From the NCBI GenBank assembly GCA_006386115.1, contig VFIW01000054.1, positions 157,333 to 221,332 on the forward strand: a DNA stretch of 64,000 nucleotides, written 5' to 3'. Source of the stretch: Globisporangium splendens (Eukaryota > Oomycota > Peronosporomycetes > Pythiales > Pythiaceae). Each line of letters opens with the position of its first letter. Position 1 is the stretch's first letter. A program made the translations under genes and the position numbers. The notes under the pieces are model-generated. The model was not told where the DNA came from. It did no database searches and worked only from the letters and a program-made list of their open reading frames with translations. Shown here piece by piece: positions 56,141 to 64,000 of this stretch.

Positions 56141-58464
56141 CTAAATTGTCTGCAGGATCACGACGTCGCTTGCAACAGGTTCTCTCGCGGGCGCCATTGC
56201 GCTGTTTGCGGCATTAATCTCAGCCTGCTTTCTCAAAGCCTCCTGCTTCTTGTGTGCCTTGTTGGCAATGCACATGATAACGCACGTGGCCACCATGGTC
56301 AGCCCGAACGTCACAAAGGTGACACACCACGACGGACCGAACGAACTCGTCAGCGGGCTCCCAGTCTTCTTGCTAGTGCTGCTGTGATGCTGGACATTAA
56401 TTGTGCGCGTGCACCGCGGTCCAGTCCACGTTGCGCCATTGCACTTGCATCGACCGTGGACGCACCACCCGGTCGTCACCACCGCAGTCTCCTCGGCAAT
56501 GGTGCAATCATCATGTGTGCGGCAAAATGCGTGGCCCGACACATCCACGACCTTGTTCTCGGCATCTTCGTACTCGTCCAAGTGCTCGTCGATCCACTGC
56601 TTTGTCGGGTGGCTTGCTGGATCACACCCGACTTGCATGTCTGATGACTTCGCCGTGTCCTGGTACACGCGAATGTAGTCGATCTTCAAGTACATCGGGA
56701 ACGAATCGCAGATCTTGTTCGTCACGGGATCGTTGCCATCGCCGCGACATTCACGACCTGGATTCGGCGGCTGTGATCCCCAAAAACTCGACACTGCGGC
56801 GTTGAAAATCATGTACATGGGCTCTTCAAGCATGATCTTGATCGGATTGCTCATTGCGGCATCCTGCGGTGGATTCGTGATAGCACGTGCTGGGATCTCG
56901 TACAGTGGTTGGCCCGACAGCATCCACCGAATGTACCCGGTTTTGCCTGTCATCCACTCCACTTGATACACTAAATAGTCCGTGTACGCTGCCATGTGGA
57001 CAGGCCAGTTCGCCGACAGCGCGTCCATTTGATACTCGAACCGCGGCGTTGCCGTCACGTTTTCCAGGACGTCCGTCTTCTCACAACGAGGACTTAGATT
57101 GCCTGGATTGCACAGATAGGAGCCCATGTACGCGTTGATCGTTGGGAAGCACGTACCATTCGTGTTGATGCCCCAACGCGCAGCATTCCTTGACGCGCCA
57201 CCGACACCATTATCAGTCATGAAACCCAGGTCCGAATTGGGATCTCTTGAGCCAGGACAATTCCCGAGCGTGCATACGTTTTCATTCACGCCAGCGGCAA
57301 GCGCAGCTTCCACGACCGCGTAGCCTTGACGATTCGTCGCACTTGGCAGACAAAAGTTGTTTGCCGCGTAGCGCAGACCTTGGTACCACGTTTTGTACGG
57401 CCGCAATGCTTCGTACACCTTGGTAGGGATACCAGGCGCATTCGCTCCGGGGGTCACACAGCTCGACGAATATATACACGCTATATTATCATCGTCGTCC
57501 GGCGGCAACATGCGGAATTTCTTAGGCATTCCTGGTCCCAGCTGCACCGACGCTGAGATGTCCGTCCCGCCTCCTTCGAGGATATCGATTTCTGGTGCGC
57601 CGCGGCCATGGTACGGATGCATCCCCGAGCCTGGATTCGCATCGCACGCACTGATGCGTTGGTTGGACGAATTGAACACATCACTGTTGCATTCGCTGTA
57701 CGAAAACGGCCACATGCGGTTAGTTGACGCCGTGAAAATGGCGCGGCCAAGGTTGCCCATCATCCAGATGCCCGGCCATGTCGGGTAGTATTTCAGCATC
57801 GACGCATGCGCATGCGGTCCACCAGCGAGATCGGGATTCCCAGAGTTTGCGCCGACGGCACCCGGGATTTGTGCGCGCACTTCGACCATCCCGCCTTGAA
57901 AGCAAAACTTGTTCCACGTCTGGACCATCGCTGAGCGATAAAACTGCACAAGCGAGGCGGCATCAGGTTAGGGAGCGTGTGTCCAACTAAACAGGACAGA
58001 ATGCCCAACTACATGCAAATACTCACAAATTTGGCGTCTTTGTACCCTGGTGGGTTCTGGTAGTTGTTCCAAATCTGCACAGCACTTGGTTCGTCGATCA
58101 CTTTGATGTAAAAGTAGCATGTGCCGTCGTCGTCACACGCCGTCGACGTCATGTTGTGTGAATACACTTCCAGCGCCGCATTCACGCCGTCGGGTTTCTC
58201 GAGCGACGTCCACATGTGGTCCTCTCCAGGTTGAAACGATCTCTCTGGGGAGTTGAACTCATCGCTCATCACCAGCTCCCAGGAATCGCCTCGTGAACTC
58301 TTGTACAGTTGCCGGTCTTCCGGGGTCTCTGGGTCGACCCATGTGCGGATCCCCGACTTGGTCTCAAACTCCACGACGCTCGCTTTGGCGCTCGGCCGCG
58401 TGCTCGCCAAGAGCGCAAGAGCCACCGCCAAAAGTACATGTCTGCACGCTTGTGGCGACTTCAT
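56141..58464 (-). CDS. SKN1/KRE6-like beta-glucan synthesis protein, copy 6
   Basis: Exons 58464-58027 and 57943-56141, with an 83-bp phase-0 intron (GTGAGT donor), encode 746 residues. The leader is MKSPQACRHVLLAVALALLA. The GH16-like motif EIDILE is at about residues 264-269. This copy has an insertion unique in the window (DNGVGGASRNAARWG) in the segment that is DGSTTQYWG in copies 1 and 2. The EGF-like module is CKCNGATWTGPRC; the span (VTFVTFGLTMVATCVIMCIA) precedes a basic tail ending VVILQTI. No long identity with another copy was noticed. Confidence 0.9.
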
Positions 58465-59394
58465 CCTGCTTGCTTGCTCCTTGTTGAGGTTTTAATTCGT
58501 CATGGCAGCAGCAGCACGAGAGGACACAAGCGAACGTGCGCCAGTTAGGCTCGTAGGCACATGTGGGTGCGACGCAAGTGTGTGCGAGACGACGCGCCTG
58601 ATCCAACTGCCAGACCCATTATGAATCTCGTAAATGCCGACAGACCGTCTCAATTCGGCTGGGCTCATTGAAGTGTCTGACCTCTGGATCGTGACTCTAA
58701 ATATCGGAGACCATCTACCTACTGACGCTTGGGGGAGACCGAAGCATCAGCTCACAGAATAGGACGCACTCAAATGTGTCGTCTCGTTCACCTAACTTCG
58801 CACAACTTGCATTGACGCCTCATGCGTCCAGCTCAACAAAAAGCGTGCAGCAGCGTAATCCACGCTGTGCTGCTTGGAGGCGATCACGACGCTTGGACTT
58901 GTGACCAAAAGTTGAGGGTGGTGCATGGAAAGTGTTCCATTCCCGACCACTTTCCGTGTGCCGCCGTCGGAAAAACAAGCGCCGCGGGCTCGCGCACGCT
59001 TTAGTGATCGCGTGCACGCGAGTGGGATGGAACCCACTGCCGCACAAAGATACGCGGTGCCGACGCGTTGTCGCTGACGCACATGGCACAGAAATCTCTC
59101 GCCTGACCCTCAAGTGACGACGACTCGACGCGAGTATGGGATCTTCAACATTGCGCAATCGATTAAATTGCGACACCTGCAGTTGACTCGGCTTGGCGGA
59201 ACCAAGAAGTCGATGGAAGAATGCATTGGCATCATGGCACTGGTGTGGACAAAGCAGACAATTAAGTGGTGGCATTTTGTTGGGGAGAGAATGAATATGC
59301 TGTACATATACCCAACAGCAATAATAACTAAATAAAAGAAACAACGACAATAAACTATACCAGCGACGGGTTGTTGCGTGGGGATGATGACAGA
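58465..59394. other. intergenic region, nothing recognised
   Basis: About 930 bp between copy 6 and the convergently oriented 3' end of the C2H2 gene (both minus strand, so it contains the promoter of copy 6 and the terminator of the C2H2 gene). Open frames such as 58820-59398 minus are composition artefacts as far as can be judged. Confidence 0.5.
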
Positions 59395-60237
59395 TCACAG
59401 ATACACGAGGACTTGGGACGCTTCACTTTCGTACTGGTCTGCGTGCAGGAACGTGTGACTAAGGCACTCTGCACTGATGTTGCTGAGGCTGTGACACGCT
59501 CCAGTCGACGCCGGCTCAAACAGACAATCCAAGAGCTCCATGATTTCGTGGTCTGTCATGTTCTGTTCTGCTGGTGGCGCATCGAGAGAAAGGGCACTCG
59601 TCGCTGCGTCGCACTCTCCCTGCATACCGGTGTGGTGAAAGAATCGTTGTGGGAGACTGGATGGTTTCACAGGCGACGACGTTGACGACGATGCTGGTGA
59701 TGGCGGCGCAGACGACTTCGACGATGGCGCAGGCTTAACAATCGAGACTGTCGGGTGCTGGGATTTCATGTGGCGCGTCAGATTGCCCGCCGTGCTGAAC
59801 GTCTTGGAGCACTGCGGAACTTGGCATGTGTGCGTGGTCGTGCCCATGTGCACTTTCAGGTGTCGGATGAGCTTCTCCTTTTTCGTGAAAATGCGCGTGC
59901 ATTCAGTCACAGGGCACTTGAGCTTGCTGAGCGTGTGCAATCGTTTGTGGCGCGCAAGGTTGCCGGACGTGCTGAAGCGCTTGCCGCACGTCGCGATCGG
60001 ACACGCGTGCGGCTTCTCGCCCGTGTGGGTCTTCATGTGTTCGTGGAGCGTGAATTTGCGGTGGAAGCGGCCGCCGCAGTACGGCACGGGGCAGCCGAAC
60101 GGGCGCTCGGCGGGCTGTCCTGCGCTCGGCGACTCGGCCGTCGGCCACGCGAACGACGGCAGCGGCGGCATCATCGCGAAGATGTCGTCCGCGACTGCTT
60201 CAACCTTGGGAAGCGGCGTGTCGGAAGTGGGGAACAT
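59395..60237 (-). CDS. four-finger C2H2 zinc-finger transcription factor
   Basis: From the ATG at 60235-60237 a single exon encodes 280 residues. The frame is open further upstream, but that part is not protein-like and lies in the promoter. Four C2H2 fingers follow at residues 47-71 (FGCPVPYCGGRF), 78-101 (HACPIATCGKRF), 107-130 (LKCPVTECTRIF) and 137-161 (HTCQVPQCSKTF), with a TGEKP linker between the first two. After a Ser/Pro-rich stretch, an acidic-hydrophobic segment (MTDHEIMELLDCLFEP) could be an activation domain. It should be a nuclear DNA-binding regulator; targets are unknown. Confidence 0.88.
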   Translation of the reverse strand: MFPTSDTPLPKVEAVADDIFAMMPPLPSFAWPTAESPSAGQPAERPFGCPVPYCGGRFHRKFTLHEHMKTHTGEKPHACPIATCGKRFSTSGNLARHKRLHTLSKLKCPVTECTRIFTKKEKLIRHLKVHMGTTTHTCQVPQCSKTFSTAGNLTRHMKSQHPTVSIVKPAPSSKSSAPPSPASSSTSSPVKPSSLPQRFFHHTGMQGECDAATSALSLDAPPAEQNMTDHEIMELLDCLFEPASTGACHSLSNISAECLSHTFLHADQYESEASQVLVYL

Positions 60238-63215
60238 GACGGTGCAGTGGGTGCGATGTCTGGCGCAAAAGAGAGAATGCGGAAGGCACCAGGTGTTAAA
60301 GCGGCGCGCACAAAGGCCGGAATGCTTAGAAGTGGTGCGGGCAAAAGTTACCAGCTGATGAGCTGATGCAGGGACAGGCAAAACCAGGAACTGGAAGGAA
60401 GAATTAGTGGAATGTTGGCAGGCAGTGTCCGCGACAACTTGACTTGCTATTTGAAAGAAAAAAAGACGACATTTTAGGAGCATCGTCGCCTTCGGAATCC
60501 TAATCGTGCGGCTCAATGTTAGACCTTTTTCCTTTGTTTCGGGACAGACACGTAATAGTAGGCACTTGGAACGTAAAATGGTGATGACGATACCGATGTG
60601 TGTGCGGCAGATTAGGGACAAAACGGAGCGAGCGTACACGGTGGACAGCCGGTTCTTGCGTTTCAGTGCTGCGTGCGGCTCCCAAAGTTGGCCTGATGCT
60701 GTACCATACCGCATGGCCACACCCTCGCCCCACTTGAGGTCGCTCTTTTATTTCGTACAGTACTCTTTACGAAAACGGTACTGCAACCTGTGATCGGTCA
60801 TCTGAACGTCACTGCATTTCCATACACCACGAGAATTCCCGAACCGAGCAGTCTAGCCTCCAGTTAGAGCCGCAGTCGTAACGATCGGGAATGACGGGGT
60901 ATTGCATCTTCCTCAAGCGCCTCCTCCTCCTCGCAGAATAGACTTCGGCTATTATTGCACCACGCGCATGCAAAAGTCAATAAATGCGTTTTCTTCACTG
61001 TCGCAGTCACCAAATTCAGTGGTCCACTTTTGGCGCGATTGTCCTACCCTTCTCTGATTCGATCTCTTTGAGCAGGGTACTAATAGACAGTAGTGTCTCT
61101 AAATGGAGGATGGAATGTACTGGTAATACAATGCACTCGAGAAATCCAAAAGCCCAAAGCGTGTGTACCAATTAAGTTTCTGCTGCTTTAAAGACACGCA
61201 GTGCTCGCCATCGGCCTGAACTCCCTTCAATGTTTATGCGGGGCTGACGTGTCATTCAGTAACCCCCACTGCTATCTTTTGACTGGACAAGTGCTTCTTG
61301 TTGGGACAAATGTGGACCGTTATCACAAAAGAGGCATGGGACACGACGCGCGATCAACTGATGTGTCCGCGTGCAGTCGTGTTGATACACTCCGGTGCAT
61401 AAAGTAAATACCGTAGAAGCTAAAATGAGACCTTTCCTGAGGCGTCCATGGAACGATAAAAGTGCGTCATGGCAGTTTTATTGGCGACCACTCCGCCAGA
61501 TTTATTTGCGGCGAAAGAAATCAGACAGATGGATTGAGCGGTAACTGCTAGGCGCCGGATTTATCGCAGCCTGCGATGCACTCGGCCGTGATCATAGAGA
61601 AAAGCTGGCACCATTGCACTAATTAGCTGCTAAACACGACACTGCTGCGCTTTGTGGGCAGCGCTAAATTCACGCGCAAGCGACTCCATCCTCCAGGCTG
61701 AAGCGGTGCAGGTTCGGCAGAACAGACCCAGCGAAACGCCGACTCGATAGCAACGCTCTTGAGGTTGGAAAACACGAAAAGAAGGCAGTTCTGATTCATA
61801 GAGTGGGGCGAACGAAGTCGAACAAAGACTCATCAGATCATGATCTGGCATGGAACTTCTGCCGATTTTGTTTTGACAACGACGTAAAGTCAAGAGCGTA
61901 TCTTCCGTTTCTGAAAGCCGCCGAAAGTACAACATTTGATATAACTAAACCTCAAAGCGCCCACACTTCTCGCTTGGCTTTCAAAAGATCGCGTTTGCTG
62001 TGTCCCAGCCGAGTGTGATCTTTTGTTGCCTTTCTCTTGTAGAGGGAGACAAATCAAGGCGCCCTACAACTTTGTCGCCTTTCCTATTTTGTGCCAGAAG
62101 TCCCCCCTGTTTCTTTTGCAGTCTGCAGTGTGGGGTGGGACCCAAGCAGCAAATGAGCCACAATCAGCGCATGCGATCTCTGGTCGTTTTCGCAGTCAAC
62201 CAGCACGCGCCGTCTCCCTCTGGACCGAGTGCGCTGTTCACCGGTACTACTGGCACCGCCCCCGATGCGTTTCGCCGCAGTCTCGCACTTTGATATAGAG
62301 TGACGCCAACGCAGCGCTCGTCATCTTCATCCTTCTCGTCATTCTGCCGATCCCCCCCCCCCACCACACACTCCATAGAAACGCGCAAGTGTGGGAAACA
62401 ATTGGGAAAAACTCGCAACCTGAAACGCTAACATGACGCCAGTTCGCCCCTTCCCTTTGTTATTATTATGGTTGTCCTCATCATACAAACTTCAAGACGA
62501 AAGGCAGGTACGAAGTTCAACAACACGCGAATTTGGTCGTCATGGGACAGAAACGACAGGCAATAGCGCCTGAAGATGCATCTGCGGCCACATGTTAAAG
62601 GCTGCGCGCATTGAGGCGGTGGTGCCGCACTTGGGTATGAACGAGTGATCGGCTTCGATGAGACTGACGCGTGTGCACTGTTAAATGACGTAAGTGCGCC
62701 TGTGCATGTGTGTGTGCTGTGATGCACTGTACGCTTCCATCGTCTTGCCTCAAGATGCGCATTCGCTGGAAACGCAAGCTTCGGTCTTCTGTTCCGGTGC
62801 ATGTTGGGAGCTCGATGGAACGCAATATGCGTCCTGTATGCACCACCACACACAAAATGCCGCGATCAGAGGAAATCCTGAACAGAGATTGCTGGCAAAT
62901 GCTGCCGATCTGTTCACCTAACAGTGCATTCAGCTGACTGACTGACTGTACACACAAATAAGAAGCCTGTACAAGTGCAGAGCTGCGGGGTTGAGCGGCG
63001 AGGATTTGAAGTGTCAGCCTCCGCTTGCAGAAATGACTGCTGTGCATCGCGCGGCATTTCCATTTTATTAATCGTGCCGCAAGCACCTTTTCTGCCTAAA
63101 TAACGCAGTGCACATGGGCAAAGCGAGGCGATTCGCGCAAGCCTGGTGTCACTGGCATTTTCATTACTTTTCTTACAGAGACAACAACACAACACACAAG
63201 CACTTGTTCCGTGGC
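60238..63215. other. long gene-poor interval
   Basis: Nearly 3 kb between the C2H2 gene and glucan-family copy 7. No frame shows a domain or a plausible exon chain. A run of eleven C lies at 62352-62362. Frames such as 62428-62853 and 62595-63086 minus are Arg/His/Ser-rich shadows. Confidence 0.5.
62352..62362. repeat. homopolymer C tract
   Basis: Eleven consecutive C residues followed by a CCACCACACA stretch, in non-coding DNA. Such tracts are prone to length error in sequencing. Confidence 0.9.
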
Positions 63216-64000
63216 TCACACGAAATTCGTACTGTAATTGTTCTCGCGTGGCCCCTTAGACCCCGCGAGTCCGACATCGCTGCCAGAGGTGATCGACATG
63301 GCGCTCTTCGGCTGCATCAGCGTCTGCTTCTTGCGTTCGTTGGCTCCGTTTTTCTTCTCGGCCATGAGAGAGAAATATACCGCGAGAAGCGTGACGACAA
63401 TTGTGAGCCCCGACGTGCCCAGCGCCACAAACCAAGGAGGACCGTACGACGAATCGATCTTCAGTGCACTCCCATCGCTGCTCTCGACCGCGCCCAGCGC
63501 CGTCGTGCATCGAGGTCCCGTCCACGACGAGCCCTTGCACCGGCATCGGCTCCTCACACACGAACCTGTCTGGACTCGGGTCCTGTTCCGAGAAAGTGTG
63601 CAGTCGTCATCGTCTCGACAGAACGCTTTTCCCGAGACGTCGATGGCCGGGTTGTCAAAGTCCTCGTACTCTTCGATGTGGTCCTGGATCCACTGCTTCG
63701 TCGGGTGGGTCTTTGGATCGCATCCGACGGCCATGGTTGAGTTCTTGGATGTGTCCTGGTACACGCGAATGTAGTCGATCTTCATGTACATCGGGAACGA
63801 ATCGCATATCTTGTTGGTCACCGAGTCCTTCCCATCTCCGCGGCACACATCCCCCGGATTTGGCGGCTTTGTACCCCATGTGCTCGACAGCGCCACATTG
63901 AGAATAAGGTACAGTGGCTCCTCGATCATCAGCTTTTTCGGGTTGCTCTTGGCGGCATTCTGCGGCGGATTTACAATTGAGCTGGCCGGGATCTCAAACA
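63216..64000 (-). CDS. SKN1/KRE6-like beta-glucan synthesis protein, copy 7 (3' end only)
   Basis: Only the last 261 codons lie in the window; the gene continues past 64000. It shows the end of the GH16-like region ([40 protein letters not shown]), the conserved [12 protein letters not shown], the EGF-like module (CRCKGSSWTGPRC), a span (ALGTSGLTIVVTLLAVYF) and a tail ending NNYSTNFV. The terminus links it with copies 2 and 4. The stop is TGA at 63216-63218. The catalytic motif and intron must lie to the right of the window. Confidence 0.9.
   Translation of the reverse strand, partial: FEIPASSIVNPPQNAAKSNPKKLMIEEPLYLILNVALSSTWGTKPPNPGDVCRGDGKDSVTNKICDSFPMYMKIDYIRVYQDTSKNSTMAVGCDPKTHPTKQWIQDHIEEYEDFDNPAIDVSGKAFCRDDDDCTLSRNRTRVQTGSCVRSRCRCKGSSWTGPRCTTALGAVESSDGSALKIDSSYGPPWFVALGTSGLTIVVTLLAVYFSLMAEKKNGANERKKQTLMQPKSAMSITSGSDVGLAGSKGPRENNYSTNFV

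Overview
This is a nuclear genomic window from an oomycete (stramenopile water mould). The evidence is a family of SKN1/KRE6-type beta-glucan-synthesis proteins, two six-cysteine elicitin-like GPI proteins, a nuclear gene for a bacterial-type RecA with a mitochondrial-looking leader, short GT-AG introns of about 50-250 bp, Ty3/gypsy chromodomain retrotransposons and RNase H-bearing LINEs. A saprolegnian lineage (Saprolegnia/Achlya/Aphanomyces) fits best, but the genus cannot be fixed from the sequence alone.

Layout. 1-4840 is the 3' part of a decayed gypsy element (pol, chromodomain, 3' LTR) with a long coiled-coil ORF on its opposite strand. 4841-9830 holds two different 5'-truncated LINE fragments. 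The second ends a few bases from the stop codon of a full-length ABCB (P-glycoprotein type) transporter at 9835-13761 on the minus strand. Upstream of that transporter lie degenerate 42-48 bp tandem repeats that touch a relic first exon of the glucan-synthesis family.

The dominant theme is the SKN1/KRE6 (GH16-like) family. There are seven copies (15900+, 20665-, 24859-, 43722-, 58464- and the partial 64000- by their start or outer end, plus 38176+) and one relic exon, spread over about 50 kb between unrelated genes. The six complete copies share one architecture: signal peptide, one phase-0 intron at the same site, GH16-like core with an E-I-D-[IL]-[IL]-E motif, EGF-like cysteine-rich module, C-terminal membrane span and a variable cytosolic tail. 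The partial copy shows the EGF-like module, span and tail. Two tail-to-tail pairs (15900+/20665- and 38176+/43722-) each share a perfectly identical exon stretch (214 and 233 bp) inside otherwise diverged genes, which points to gene conversion.

Between the copies are single genes. 29225-32856 is a BK-type potassium-channel relative whose selectivity-filter motif is replaced. 32916-34674 is RecA. 34923-36222 is a stand-alone NPC1 N-terminal sterol-binding-like domain on a membrane anchor. 36509-36865 is a tiny zinc-ribbon protein. 46359-48527 is a membrane-anchored HECT ubiquitin ligase with a RanBP2-type finger. 48691-49729 is an acidic protein with an EF-hand-like segment. 50018-51183 is a basic, coiled-coil protein, perhaps a Myb/SANT-like DNA-binding protein. 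51578-52980 is a HAD phosphatase fused to imidazoleglycerol-phosphate dehydratase of histidine synthesis. 53866-54447 and 55389-55976 are two tandem elicitin-like genes. 59395-60237 is a four-finger C2H2 transcription factor.

Taken together the window is a cell-surface and cell-wall neighbourhood (glucan synthesis, elicitin-like surface proteins, membrane transport and channel) mixed with housekeeping genes. Long gene-poor stretches (24.9-29.2 kb, 43.7-46.4 kb, 60.2-63.2 kb) contain relics, simple repeats or nothing recognisable. Exon boundaries were placed by hand from GT-AG sites, reading phase and protein continuity. Two genes (34923 and 49729) have a junction that could not be closed in frame.
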